NCBI GenBank assembly: GCA_963575745.1
Contig: CAUYUJ010015845.1
Location: 110,545 to 174,544 of the forward strand
Source of the DNA: Prorocentrum cordatum
Taxonomy: Eukaryota > Sar > Dinophyceae > Prorocentrales > Prorocentraceae
DNA length: 64,000 bases
Direction: 5' to 3'
The notes under the pieces were generated by a model. It did no database searches. It worked only from the letters and a program-made list of their open reading frames with translations, and had not been told where the DNA came from. A program made the position numbers and the translations under genes. Numbering within the stretch: the stretch's first letter is position 1; each line of letters opens with the position of its first letter. Shown here one piece after another: positions 33,851-45,066 of this stretch.

Positions 33851-35084
33851 CTGGGCAACTTCGTCAGGGCAGAGGTACGTAGACGTTGGGTGACCACTTT
33901 TGTTTGGACCTTTCACTGGAAAATTGGTCGTCCCCAGTTCCTGTGTCCATTAGAGTTCGGCTTGCAGGAGGAGGGAGAATTAATAACCAATACCCCCAAC
34001 GTTCTGAAACAGGAAGGCGGCAACTCTTTCAGTGATCTCGTCGTTGGGACCGTCCACGAACCAAATCAAGGTGAAGATTTGGCCCCGATGGCGCGGTGAA
34101 GAAGTCGGGGGCCAGAGTGACGATGGCCCCCCTTTGTATGGATGATGCAGCTACCGAATCCGAGCCAGGACCCTCCCTCCCCTTCGGCGATGCACATGCC
34201 CCGATCCTGGCCGAGCTCACCTGTCGCAGCAGATCTGTGAGAACGCCTCGGCCAAGCCTCGCGGAAGAAACTCACCGATCCCGGGCTCAGGTGGAGCGCA
34301 GGCCCAGGTCGCCCGCGAGCGCGCGAGGAGAGAATCGCGCTCTGCGTATCACGGCCCGGGCTTGAGAGAGAAGCCCCTCTCCAGGTCGTGGCGTGGCGGC
34401 GCGAACATGTCGGGAGGGGGCAATCACGCAGACACAAGGAGTCGTCGATCCCCCGGAAAATTTTGGAAGTGCCGGGGGAAGCGAAACGACCCGAGGATAT
34501 GGGGAAATCTCGGGGGATCTTGGGATTTGCTTGTGTCTACATGCGTGCCCCTGGGCCCCTGCAGCACGGCCGCGCGCGGCGCGCGCCGCGCCCCGCGGGG
34601 CGCGAGCCCCGAGGGCCGCGGAGCCCAGGAGGCCCTCCCTGGGCCGAGCCAGGGAGGGCGCGCGCACCGCTCCCGGGCCCGGGGGGGGGCCTGGACGCTG
34701 CGGCTGCCGCCGTCGTGGCCGCCCTCGTCCCCGTCCTGGCTGTCGACCCTCCGAGGAGGCAGGAGGTGCCCGTACCGCCACCCTTCCCTCGTTTTCCCCC
34801 CTCTGGGCATCCTGGGGACCCCTCGTTTTCCCCCTCTGGGCCTCCTGGGGTGCTCTCGTCGCCACCGCCGGATGCACCGCGAAGTTCTTGTCCGAGCGCA
34901 CCCTAGGAGAGGTCCGGGGAGTACAAGCATCGGTGTTTATGGCTTCCACATCCCAGGCCGCCCACATCGAGTTGACAGATCGAGCAGCATGGCCGACTCC
35001 TCGGCGATGCGGCACGACCAGGAGCCCGATGTTGACCTTCCTGACCCCCCCCCCCTTGGGTGCTCAAGCGCGGCGGGCAGTGGG
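33851..35084. other. Unassigned GC-rich region
   Basis: A plus-strand frame at about 33860-34099 is moderately protein-like but has no recognised domain. From 34555 to 34640 the sequence is almost only G and C. No gene can be supported. Confidence 0.35.
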
Positions 35085-36000
35085 CAATTGAACGAGGACA
35101 AGTCGACGGGGGGCACAACAGGGGCAAACCGCTCGAGACATCCCCGCAGCGCAAGCGGGTTTGACGGCGCCACTTCGGGGTGCCCAAATGCCACGCGTGC
35201 TATGTCGCGGGGAGCAGTAGTTCGGGGGGCAGAAACAAGCAAACCGCTTGAAACATCCCCACAATGTGGGCGCGAGCGGGCGCGTGTAATCCCCGTGGGC
35301 GGCTCCCCCGTGAGGTACCCAAGCCCCGCGCCAGCTGCGTCGCTCTGAGCAGTGAGCAGTGGGCCACTCAAAGAGACAAACAACTCTGAGAGGGGGGGGG
35401 GCAGAGACAGGCAAAACGCTTGAGACACACCCGCAATGTGGGCGCGAACGGGCGAACGTCATACCCTTTGGCAGTTCCCCTTTGGGGTTCCCAAGTGCCT
35501 CGCTTGCTGTATCGCGGTGATTTGTGGACCACTGACAAAAGAATTTGGGGCACAGGTGCAGGCAAACCGTTTGAGAATCCCCAAATGTGGGCGCGAACGG
35601 GCGGGTGTCATAGCTCCCGTCGGTTCCCCCGTGGGGCGCCCCAAAGCCGCGCTGGTTGTACCGCGGTCAGCACTGGGCCACCACAAGGTAAACATTTGGC
35701 CGGCAGAAACCGGCACACCGCCTGACACATCACCACAATCAGGGCGCCAACGGGCGAGTGTCATATCCGGTGAGGGCTCCCGCCTTGGGGTTCCCAAATG
35801 CCACGCTCGCTGCATCTCAGCGAACACTGGGCCGCCGAGAGAGATAGTTCGGACGAGCAAAGACGGGCACACCGCTTGAGACATCCTCACAGTTTGAGCG
35901 CGAACGGTCGAGTGTCCCACCTCTTGGCGGATCTCCCATTCGGGTGCCCAAGTATCACGCCTGCTGTATCGTTGAGCAGTGGACCGCCAGAAATGTTCGA
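35085..36000 (+). repeat. About 152-bp tandem repeat, six copies
   Basis: The anchor GCTTGAGACA or a close variant occurs at 35131, 35246, 35418, 35569, 35720 and 35874, giving spacings of 115, 172, 151, 151 and 154 bp. Other shared landmarks are AATGTGGGCGCGAACGGGC and a following GTGTCAT. Copies are clearly diverged, so the array is old. Confidence 0.8.
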
Positions 36001-36333
36001 GTGAGTCTGGGTGATGAAGACTGCGTCGGGATGAAAGAGTCCGAATGTGTATGAGTGGGTCTGCGTGCGAGGCGAATTCTTTGAATGAGTCTGAGTGTTT
36101 CCAAGTGTGAATGAGGCCGAGTGGGGAAGTGATGTGGCTGAGTGTGCGGGAGAGGCAACATGGTTGTGATGGACCCCGTGAACAAAAAAGGGGCCGGTGA
36201 TACGTAGGCCCCGTGATGGGCGTGAACAATTTGAGCATGAGTGCTGGAGTGATATGAGAGTGAAGAAGGGGAAAAGAAGGAACAGGAGGAACAGGAGGAT
36301 AATGGTCTGGAGGCGGCTACCATCACGCTCAGG

Positions 36334-36609
36334 ATGCACGACATTGGGGGCGTCGTCGATGTAGTCATATACCTGGCCATTGGAGTAGGCTTGGCAGGGC
36401 TCAGCGTGGGGTGCTATCAGCAGCGTCCGCGTATTTCAAAGTCTGCGGTCTGGCATACATGTGTCATGGCCAGCTGGACCATGGAGATGCGTGAGGTCGA
36501 CCATTTGGAATTCACATATTTCCTCGACGGCAGCTGGATGACGCCGGTTGGGGGGCGCCCTGGAGGCAACCGTCTGATCGGATACTGCCTGGTCTCTTGC
36601 AACATCTAG
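36334..36609 (+). pseudogene. LINE endonuclease C-terminal remnant
   Basis: The 91-codon frame reads TYFLDGSWMTP and then NRLIGYCLVSCNI. The second phrase corresponds to the conserved (S/N)R-IDY-LVS motif near the end of AP-type endonucleases, with the Asp replaced by Gly. ASWTME sits where GDWN is expected. The protein would nick target DNA to prime reverse transcription; the changed motif residues and the missing N-terminus mean it is inactive. Confidence 0.5.
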
Positions 36610-36654
36610 CACGTGGTTCAGCTCGAGTGGGGCGCGCAGAGGCCCCCCCCCCCA

Positions 36655-36720
36655 CCACCACACACACACACGCACACACGCACACACACACACACGCACA
36701 CACACACACACACACACACC
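36655..36720 (+). repeat. (CA)n microsatellite inside the LINE
   Basis: A CACACA run with a few CGCA interruptions follows a run of C. Recognisable LINE coding sequence lies on both sides, so the repeat arose within the element. It gives His-Thr repeats on the plus strand and Cys-Val repeats on the minus strand. Confidence 0.9.
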
Positions 36721-37599
36721 ACGCGCCGCGCGGGCATCAAAGGCACCTTGAAGTACACAGGTCTGAAGTGGATGAAGCGGATCATGAAGCAGCCCATTGA
36801 TTGCCAATGTGCAGTTGGACCCGATAGGCCTTAGCAGCATCACTGTGCGGAGGCAAAGCAGAGAGTCACGCCGGGAACGAGGCGCGACGCCCTGCAGCAG
36901 CACGAGATAGGGGGCGCATGCTATGTTGACATGGAGTTTGCGATGGCTGCCGACAGCTTGCTCCTCAGCAGACAGGGCGCCTACGCCCCAGCAGTGCAGT
37001 TTTCGCGAGGAGTATCCTACCGCCAGCAGCCGAACAAGACTCAAGGCTGGTTAGCTGAATTAAACTTCTCAGCTCAATTGTCTAGCCCCGAAGCCAGACT
37101 ACACGATTTCATATGGCTTAAAACAAAAACGGGGGGCGGCGGAGCTAGCTTGGGGGTGGCGGAGAGCATGCGCGAGGTGAGGCAGAGCCTGGAAGGCCTG
37201 CCTCATATTTCTTTACAAGTGGCGCCGACAAAGCCGCCCTGGGAACCCCGGGCGATTCTGGGGCGCCCCTGGGTAGCCTTGGCGAGGGGCAGCTGCGTCG
37301 GAAGGCCAAGCCGGCCGATGGGCTCATGAAAGAGGTCGAGAACCATTGCATGAGGGCCAGCTCCGCACATTGTAAGGAGTGGGTGTAGGCCTTGCTAAAG
37401 CGAGGTGCGGGTGTCGCGCGTGGACGCACCAAAATGTTGGGGCCCCAAAGGAGCCTCTTTCGGTTCAGCACGACGACGCTGGGCCGACATGGTTGAACTC
37501 GCCGAAAGGTGTCAGGCACATGTGGAATTCTGGGTGAGTTTTTGGGGCAGAGGTGGAGGGGGCCCACGCGGCCAGCCGTGGTGGCGGGATTTCAGGCGG

Positions 37600-38412
37600 G
37601 CCGCCAGAATCCACTGCCTTTCCGCGGACCCCATCTCAGTTGAAGAAGTGCAAGCAAGTTTGAAGTGTGTCAGACCGATCACATGCGTGGGATCTGGCAA
37701 ATCCAGCCCGCGGTGGTGGCTGCAACTCCCGCATGACGCGCGGGTCCATTAAACCTTCCTGCGCAACTTATGAGAGCAAACACTGCGATGGCCAGACCAG
37801 GTTGCAGTCAACATATCGCAGCTGATGTCCAAGCTGGAACAGTCCGACAAACCGACCGCGCTCGCGCAACGAGTGCGCCGGGCCTGGTCACGAGCCAGGC
37901 GCTGGCATGTAGCGCGCTGGTCCGCAGCAAATGCGCAGTCGTGGGATAAAACGGTTGTTGGATCGAGCTCGCTCAGGGCAGCGAGTCTCAGGCAGGCCAA
38001 GTCAGAAATAGCGATGTTCCAGCAGTTTTCATGGATCTCGAGAAGTTCCATGACGCAATCAATTCAGAGCGGCTGTGGCATGTAGGAGCGAATGTTGAGT
38101 TTCCGCTGACCCACCTCTTCATCGGTCTCAGTCTCCTTTTTGGAGCTCGAAGGTGCCGGGCTGGATGGGGTCATGTCGGTGCCCCTGGAGGCCTTCTCAG
38201 GGATCTTAGCGGGATGCTCCCAGAGCGTAGATATGTCTCGTCTTGCGCCATGGCAGATGTTATCGGGTCGGCATGGGGGTTTCAGACGTGTGGAAGTGCA
38301 GAGCTGGGTGGATGGTTGTAGCCAGTTGGTTGTAGGCAAGGAGTCGGCGGCAGCGGGCAGGGCGGCGCGCCCGAGCCTGGCGCTGCCAGGATTAAAGCTT
38401 GAGGACATCTAG
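37600..38412 (+). pseudogene. LINE reverse transcriptase remnant
   Basis: A pre-RT segment (SVEEVQASLKCVRPITCVGS, ending at a TAA near 37752) matches the conserved lead-in where PDG would be expected. Motif A is at 38007-38066 (AVFMDLEKFHDAI, catalytic Asp in MDLEKF). After a frame change, motif B is at about 38195-38250 (SGILAGCSQSVDMSRL). Motif C is at about 38300 (SWVDGCSQLVV). The second Asp of the usual DD pair is Gly, which by itself would abolish polymerase activity. Confidence 0.6.
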
Positions 38413-39256
38413 CAAAATCGCCTTCATCAGGAGCCCCCCCAGAGTGGTAGATGAGAACCAGCGCAGACTAGGCCTTAGCATCCAGCTCAAGCGCTCGCAG
38501 GTCGTCGAGGATCTAGGGGATGGCGGCGCAGCGCATCGGCGAACTGTCGCAGCGGCCGAGAAGAGATTGCAAGACAGCGCCCGTAGGGGCAACCTCATTC
38601 GGCGCGTTGTCGAAACGCCCGGGGCTGCCGCGTCTTCAGTCGAAACCGGCGTCGCACCCCAGGGCGCGCGGGGAATGTGGGGGCCCGAGGAGCGGCCCTC
38701 TCGACGCCGTCGAAGGTGCGAGCGCAGATTTCGGGCATAGTTGGCCGTGATGAAGGAGGCTGCGCGACTGCGACCGCTAGGATGGCCCTCCGCACGGCGC
38801 ACCAGGGACCCATGGTTTTGGGCAGGCTGCGTCTGTTCAGCGCGTGGGCAGGACTCTTGCCCATGCGTCTGCCAACCCGCCGCCGGGCTCTTCATGCCGC
38901 CTGGAGCAACACCCTTTCCAGTTTAGTAGGGGCCAGAAACCGACGGGGCAAAGTCAAGGGGGTCCCGGTGGCTGCGGCGGCCCGCTCTTGGACTTCGGGC
39001 GGGGTCTCTTTCCCCGACTCTTCGGCAGGGCCCAGGCGAAATTCAGTGTGACATGGAGGAAGCTGATCCGCAGTCTATGTCTGAATACGCACTGCACGGA
39101 GCCCTGGACCAGCGGGCCTGGGAGCTAGCGGCGGCGCATTTTCAAGGCAGTTCTCGAGCGTGGCCCCGATCTCACAGTCGTTCGCATACGCGTGGCCGCC
39201 TTCTGAAAAAGAAGGGCAATGCGAGCAATGCGTCGCAGCTGGCTTGTTCGCAATGA
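38413..39256 (+). pseudogene. LINE thumb/connection remnant
   Basis: Frame 38399-38740 reads VVDENQRRLGLSIQLKRSQV and VEDLG, a basic helix, then VETGVAPQGARGMWG. After a frame change LSKVRAQI-like sequence continues from 38677 (SKVRAQISGIVGRDEGG), and then a segment ending DQRAWELAAAHFQG and LLKKKGNASNASQLA (39053-39256). These phrases match the region between the RT and RNase H domains of this LINE group. Confidence 0.5.
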
Positions 39257-39759
39257 TCATGACAGGCAGGTGCGCATTGGCCTGCTAGTCGGCGCTATGG
39301 AGAAGAAGCGACCCAGCCCCCTTCCGACCCCTCCTGACACGGCCGCCGCCGCTGCGCAGGTGCCAGGGCCAGCCTTTGAGGGGCCCCAGGCGCGCGGTGG
39401 AGTCGGCGGTCTGCGCGGGGATGAAGTGGGTGTTTTTTGGGATTGGTCAGGCAAGTCCAGGAGGATGATCAGGGCCCTTGGGAGCAATCGCCTGACTGCT
39501 TTCCAGAGCTTGTTGGCCGCGCAGACATCCCTGGAACGCAGCAAAGTGCCCAAGATGTGGAGCCCCGCAAGAGACCCTCTTCCATCCGTGTTGGGAGCGC
39601 CCAGGGCCCGGGGGCCCGGGGCGCTTTCGCTTGGAGCTTTTGGAGGAGGCCCGCGAAGGCCAGCATGGGTGGGCCTGCCATTGGCTAGGAGGTATAGCCC
39701 CGCGCCGCTCCCCCCCACTCATGGCTCAACGGTCGCAGGGGGCGCCGTGGCGCATGGCG

Positions 39760-40246
39760 CGAAAATTCGTTTCACCATTTCGATGATTGGTGCTCCTGGC
39801 GACTCAGGAGGCAAGTGCCATGGTGACTCCAGGCTCCAAAGATGCGGGTGGGGTTCGTGGTGATGGACGGGTGGGGCTCACTGGGGTGGGGGCCCCGGCT
39901 TTTGGAGCGTTGGAAGCTGTCAGTGCCGATCTCCGAGATTACGGCTGCAACAGAGGCGGCCGAGGCAAAGGGGGGACCTTTAATACTGGCGATCGATGCC
40001 CAGTCTGCGGGGGATGGCATAAGAGCTGGCCCCCGCGGGCGCCGTGAAACCAATCAGTTGTCATTGAAGAGTTTGCGGGCCGTGACTGGTCAGCGGCCTG
40101 TTGAGGCCCGCGAGATCAAGAGTCAGTCAACGGCTGAGGAGGCCGAGGCGGGCCACGCGCCCCCACAACCTGGTTCGCCAAACGTCTGGCAGACGCTGCA
40201 GCGGAAGAGGGCGCTCGTCGGGCCCAGCTTCCGCCCCTTGCTTTGA
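39760..40246 (+). pseudogene. LINE RNase H remnant
   Basis: GDSGGKCHGDSRLQRCGWG (frame of 39219) corresponds to the TDGSG strand with its first Asp. After a frame change at about 39840 the next frame reads MRVGFVVMDG, SEITAATEAAEA (catalytic Glu) and LILAIDAQSAGDGIRAG (catalytic Asp), then a tail containing TAEEAEA and WQTLQRKRAL that matches the last helix. It ends at TGA 40244-40246. Confidence 0.55.
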
Positions 40247-40640
40247 CCGCGGTAGCGGCCATCGACATGAAGGCGGCCAAGGCGCGCGGCCACTTGCTGG
40301 CGGTGGCCCTCGCGGTCACAAAGCAGGCCCCGTCTCTCTATGGCGCGTCGTCGCGCCAAGATTGCGCGCAGGAGGCCAAAGCTCGGGCGGCGGAGAGGCG
40401 GGCTCTGTCGCAGGAGCAGCTTCAGCAGTCAGCCCACTCGGTGCAGAAGGATGCCAGGGGCCGCATGCAGTGTTTGATCTGTTTGTCTCGGCCAGGCCCT
40501 GGAGAGAGAGCTGGCTTGGCTTTCCAGCCCGTGCATCGGGTATCTTTTCAACTTGCACAGTGGCCGCGCTGTTTTTCATTGAGTTTTCTGGTGTCGGGCC
40601 AGTGGGGGGGGGGGGGGTGCGACGCCGCGTTCTTCCAAAT
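40243..40640 (+). pseudogene. LINE C-terminal Cys motif remnant
   Basis: Another frame change leads into AVAAIDMKAAKARGHLLAVA, then LSQEQLQQSAHSVQKDARG and MQCLICLS, a CXXC pair like that in the minus-strand LINE at 9.3 kb. A Phe/Trp-rich piece follows and then a run of G at 40605-40617. Confidence 0.45.
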
Positions 40641-40644
40641 GCTG

Positions 40645-42137
40645 GGCGTGCTATGCCAGCCTGAAACCATCACCAAAGGTGGAGGGAGTCTCATTACTTC
40701 CCTGGAGCAGGAGAGATTGCCAGTGTGTGTTAAGGACTGGGCTCAGCCAGACGACCTGAGACCCCCGAGGCCCATTGTTTTGTTTAGCGGCCCATGAGTC
40801 ACAGCTGCCCCTGTCAGAGGAACCGGCCGCTAAGGTATGCACGAGGTAAGAGGAGGAGGGGGAGGAAGAGGAGGAAGAGGCGGAGGAGGAGGACGAAAAA
40901 GGGGGAGGAGGAGGAGGAGGAGGAGGAGAGTGAGTGAGTGAGTGAGTGAGTGAACGATTGAATGAGTGAGTGAGTGAGTGAGCAAGCGAGCGACTGAGCG
41001 CCTGCGTGAATCAAGAACACACAGGTCCAAAGAAAAGTTCTGGCGGGGAGAAGCGAGGCCCCCAGCCAAGGAGGACCGAATGCCTCTTGGGGCCGGCTTG
41101 GGGCCCAACTGGGCCCATATAGGGGCTGTTCCCGGCGATGTTGCAGCCGTCGTGAGGCTTGCGAAGCCGATTGGCGACGAAACGGCGAGAAGGCCAAACT
41201 CACGTAGGTTCTGTAGGTGTGGGAAAGATTTTGAGTCCGTCGGGGGCGTTGGGAGAGGCTCCGTTGCCACTTGGAGCCGTCTCGGGGCGGTCTTTTGAAG
41301 CCTCTTGGAGATTTGCTGAAAGTTCTCTTCAATCATGTCAGGCTATCTTGAGCGATCTCGGAAACGGTGTTCACTATCTGGGGCCATATTGGAGCCATAT
41401 TTGGCCAAAGCGGACCCTCCGACACCTCGCTGGACCCTCCGTCCAAACCCAGGGGTGGGGAGCAGAAAAGAGGGTCAAAACACCCTCAGTCTCCACCAAC
41501 CTTGTCGCTCATTTCCGCACCCGTTCCCAACGCATAGGTAGCACCCGAGCCGTAGCGGTCTTTGGATCGACGGTCCATTGGAACCAAAACAGATTTCATC
41601 TGCGAAACGCTGGGGCGCGATGCGCCAGGCGTGCCGGGCGCGCCCCGCGCCAGGCGCGCCGGGCACCCCTGGTGCCCTGGCATGCCGGGCACGGCTGGTG
41701 CGCCGGATGCACCACGTGATCCACGTTTGCCATGCTCGCCGCGCCAGGTGGGCCACGTTCCGGGCACGCGCAGAGTCTGCCGTTTGTCGAAAGTTGGTGC
41801 GCAAATTGCGGCCGCGTGGCCATCATGACGTCGTTTGGTGGGTCCGCACGTAGCAAGCAATTTGCCAGCGCCCCCCCCGTCCAAGTCAAAAACCAATGCG
41901 CGGTGGTCGCGGGGCTCCCTGGCAGGATCCAGATTGTGCCTCGAAGTGCATGTGGTATTGTTTTTTGTTGACAGGGATGATGGCCTTTCGCGCAGCAGGC
42001 AGTCTGCGGGCAACCCCGCCGCCCCTGCGACAAAACAGCACAATATGTTCTCAAAGCTCGGGTGTTCTCACGACTAGGAAAAACTGAAACACGACAAGCG
42101 AAAACTTAAACACAACAAGGCACGGCTTATTTACGAC
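40645..42137 (+). repeat. Segment X, copy 1 (1.5 kb)
   Basis: Almost the same sequence recurs at 60421-61930. It contains (GAG)n (40845-40932), (GAGT)n (40929-40985), a GGGCCCA-rich part, and a GCGCCA-rich repeat (about 41460-41800). It ends with the array border (42058-42137), in which GAAACACGACAAG-type phrases repeat before CGGCTTATTTACGACAAGCA. Compared with copy 2 it has about 60 extra bases at 41931-41991. No gene recognised. Confidence 0.85.
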
Positions 42138-44718
42138 AAGCACTTTCGGGGCCCACTTTCGGGGCCCACTTTCGGGGCTCACTTTCGGGGCCCACTTTCG
42201 GGGCCCACGTTCGGGGCTCGCTTTCGGGGCCCACTTTCGAAGCCCACTTTCGAATCCCACTTTCGAATCCCACTTTCGGCGCCCATTTTCGGCGCCCACT
42301 TTCGGCGCCCACTTTCGGCGCCCACTTTCGGCGCCCACTTTCGGGGCCCACTTTCGGGGCCCACTTTCGGGGCCCACTTTCGGGGCCCACTTTCGGGGCC
42401 CACTTTCGGCGCCCACTTTCGGCGCCCACTTTCGGCGCCCACTTTCGGCGCCCACTTTCGGCGCCCACTTTCGGGGCCCACTTTCGAGGCCCACTTTCGG
42501 GGCCCACTTTCGGGGCCCACTTTCGGGGCCCACTTTCGGGGCTCACTTTCGAGGCACACTTTCGGCGCCCACTTTCGGCGCCCACTTTCGGCGCCCACTT
42601 TCGGGGCCCACTTTCGGCGCCCACTTTCGCCGCCCACTTTCGCCGCCCACTTTCGCCACCCACTTTCGCCACCCACTTCCGCCACCCACTTTCGGCGCCC
42701 ACTTTCGCCGCCCACTTTCGCCGCCCACTTTCGCCGCCCACTTTCGGGGCCCACTTTCGGTGCCCACTTTCGGCGCCCACTTCCGTTCACCACCCAATTT
42801 CGCTCACCACCCACTTTCGCTCGCCACCACTTTCGCTCGCCACCCACTTTCGCTCGCCGCCCGCTTTCGCTCGCCGCCCACTTTCGTTCGCCACGCACTT
42901 CCGTTCGCCACCCACTTACGTTCGCCACCCACTTCCGTTCGCCACCCACTTTCGTTCGCTGCCCACTTTCGCTCGCCACCCACTTTCGCTCGCCATTCAT
43001 TTTCGTTGAATTTCGCTCGCCGCCCACTTTCGCTCGCCACTTATTTTCGCTCGGCGCACACTTTCGTTCGCCACCCGGAAGAAGTGGGTGGCGAAAGTGG
43101 GCGGCGAAAATGGGCGGCGAACGCGGGCGGCGAACGCGGGCGGCGAACGCGGGCGGCGAAAGCGGGCGGCGAATGTGGGCGCCGAAAGTGGGCGGCGAAA
43201 GTGGGCGGCGAAAGTGGGCGGCGAAATGTGGCAAAGGCGGCGAACGTGGGCGGCGAACGTGGGCGGCGAACGTGGGCGGCGAACGTGGGCGGCGAGCCGA
43301 ACGTGGGCGGCGAATGTGGGCGCCGAAAGTGGGCGCCGAAAGTGGGCCCCGAAAGTGGGCCCCGAAAGTGGGCGCCGAAAGTGGGCGCCGAAAGTGGGCG
43401 CCGAAAGTGGCCGCCGAAAGTGGCCGCCGAAAGTGGCCGCCGAAAGTGGGCGCCGAACGTGGGCGCCGAAAGTGGGCGCCGAAAGTGGGCGCCGAAAGTG
43501 GGCGCCGAACGTGGGCGCCGAACATGGGCGCCGAACATGGGCGCCGAACGTGGGCGCCGAACGTGGGCGCCGAACGTGGGCGCCGAACGTGGCGCCGAAC
43601 GTGGGCGCCGAACGTGGGCGCCGAACGTGGGCGCCGAACGTGGGCGCCGAAAGTGGGCGCCGAAAGTGGGCGCCGAATGTGGGCCGAAAGTGGGCGCCGA
43701 AAGTGGGCGCCGAATGTGGGCGCCGAAAGTGGGCGCCGAAGGGCGCCCGAAAGGGCGCCGAAAAGTGAAGGTGCGCCGAAAACGCCGAGAAGTGTGCGCC
43801 GAAGTGGGGCGCCGAAAGAGGGGCGCCGAAAGTGGCGCCGAAAGTGGGCGCCGAAAGTGGGCGCCGAAAGTGGGCGCCGAAAGTGGGCGCCGAAAGAAGG
43901 CGCCGAAGGTGGGCGCCGAACGTGGGCGCCGAACGTGGGCGCCGAACGTGGGCGCCGAAAGTGGCGCCGAAAGTGGGGCGCCGAAAGTGGGGCGCAGAAA
44001 GTGGGCTCCGAAAGTGGGCGCTCCAAATGGGCGTCCGAAAGTGGCGTTCTTGCCCATTCCCGAAAGTGGCGCCGAAAGTGGGCGCCGAAAGTGGGCGCCG
44101 AACAGTGGGCGCCGAAAGTTGGGCGCAGAAAGAAGGCGCCGAAGGTGGGCGCCGAACGTGGCGCCGAACGTTGGCGCCGATGTGGGCGGCGAAAGTGGGC
44201 GCCGAAAGTGGGCGCCGAAAGTGGGCGCCGAAAGTGGGCGGCGAAAGTGGGGGCGCCGAAAGTGGGCGCCGAAAGTGGGCGCCGAAGTGGCGCCGAAAGT
44301 GGGCGCCGAAAGTGGGCGCCGAAAGTGGGCGCCGAAAGTGGGCGCCGAAAGTGGGCGCCGAAAGTGGGCGCCGAAAAAGTGGGCGCCGAAAGGGCGCCGA
44401 AAGTGGGCGCCGAAAGTGGGCGCCGAAAGTGGGCGCCGAAAGTGGGCGCCGAAAGTGGGCGCCGAAAGTGGGCGCCGAAAGTGGGCGCCGAAAGTGGGCG
44501 CCGAAAGTGGGCGCCGAAAGTGGGCGCCGAAAGTGGGCGCCGAAAGTGGGCGCCGAAAGTGGGCGCCGAAAAGTGGGCCCCGAAAGTGGGCCGAAAGTGG
44601 GCCCCGAAAGTGGGCGCCGAAAGTGGGCGCCGAAAGTGGGCGCCGAAAGTGGGCGCCGAAACTGGGCGCCGAAAGTGGGCGCCGAAAGTGGGCGCCGATC
44701 GTGGGCGCCGATCGTGGG
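42138..44718. repeat. 13-bp satellite array R1, built as a large imperfect palindrome
   Basis: The monomer is GAAAGTGGGCGCC. From 42138 to about 43077 it is present as its complement (CGCCCACTTTCGG), and from about 43083 to 44718 in the direct sense, so the array folds on a centre near 43079 (CCACCCGGAAGAAGTGGGTGG). Variants are zoned: GGGGCC at the outer left, then GGCGCC, GCCGCC and GCCACC, then 17-bp units with an extra GAGC-type insert (42779-43077). The right arm runs back from GTGGC and GCGGC variants to GCGCC and GGCCCC. The outer borders are also complementary. About 190 monomers. Confidence 0.95.
42779..43077 (-). repeat. 17-bp variant zone of R1
   Basis: Here the unit is lengthened to about 17 bp (on the complement GTGGGCGGCGAGCGAAA). 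Forms with GTTCGCC and GCTCGCC alternate. It is present only on one side of the palindrome centre, which gives the array a direction. Equivalent zones are at about 50985-51281 (same orientation) and 60222-60420 (opposite orientation). Confidence 0.85.
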
Positions 44719-44948
44719 CTTGCTTGTTGTAAACATGTCTCTTCCTTGTCGTGAAGCTGCTCGTCGCGAAACCACCCCGGCCATTCTGTTGTCGGACCCC
44801 CGATCCTGACCCAAGATTTTGCCCCAAGGTCGACTTCGCATTTTTGTTGACAGGGATGGCGGGGGGGGCCACATTGGTCCTGGTTGGCTGCTGGTTGCCT
44901 GGGGGAGGGGGGGTTATCAATAGGGAACAATCAAGACGCCTCCCAAAA

Positions 44949-44970
44949 TCCGTACCCACTTTGGCTCAAG
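44949..44970 (+). promoter_or_regulatory. Relic of the dinoflagellate spliced leader
   Basis: Twenty of 22 positions agree with the dinoflagellate spliced-leader consensus (D-CCGTAGCC-ATTTTGGCTCAAG). The differences are G to C at position 7 and T to C at position 11; it ends TTTGGCTCAAG. The next bases are CACC, not a GT donor, so this is not a spliced-leader RNA gene. It lies 96 bases before the ATG of an intronless gene. The established explanation is reverse transcription and reinsertion of a trans-spliced mRNA. Confidence 0.85.
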
Positions 44971-45066
44971 CACCGGGTCCTCAAACCCACAGGGTGTAGA
45001 TCAGCAGTCCCACAATTCTCGCACACTCCAGTTACTTATCTAGCGCGCTCCGCAGATATCGTTAAC

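Larger units (their letters stand above)
36334..40640 (+). mobile_element. Near full-length decayed LINE (non-LTR retrotransposon) with RNase H
   Basis: Read left to right on the plus strand: C-terminal part of an AP-type endonuclease (36340-36606), a linker, reverse transcriptase (37600-38412), a thumb/connection region (38413-39256), RNase H (39760-40246) and a C-terminal Cys motif (to about 40640). The order is that of RNase H-bearing LINEs. The frame changes at least five times and internal stops are present, so it is a fossil. The 5' end lacks the N-terminal half of the endonuclease. The right end abuts the X segment at about 40645. Flanking target-site duplications were not found by eye. 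Confidence 0.75.

Noticed and set aside
42179-44959. Open frame of 926 codons on the minus strand (and frames of 664, 905, 907 and 1001 codons elsewhere in the arrays)
   Set aside because: The frames consist of a 13-residue repeat dictated by the 13-bp satellite, exist on both strands and in several frames at once, and carry no domain.
44949-44970. Spliced-leader RNA gene
   Set aside because: No GT splice donor or small-RNA body follows the leader sequence, and the consensus is imperfect.
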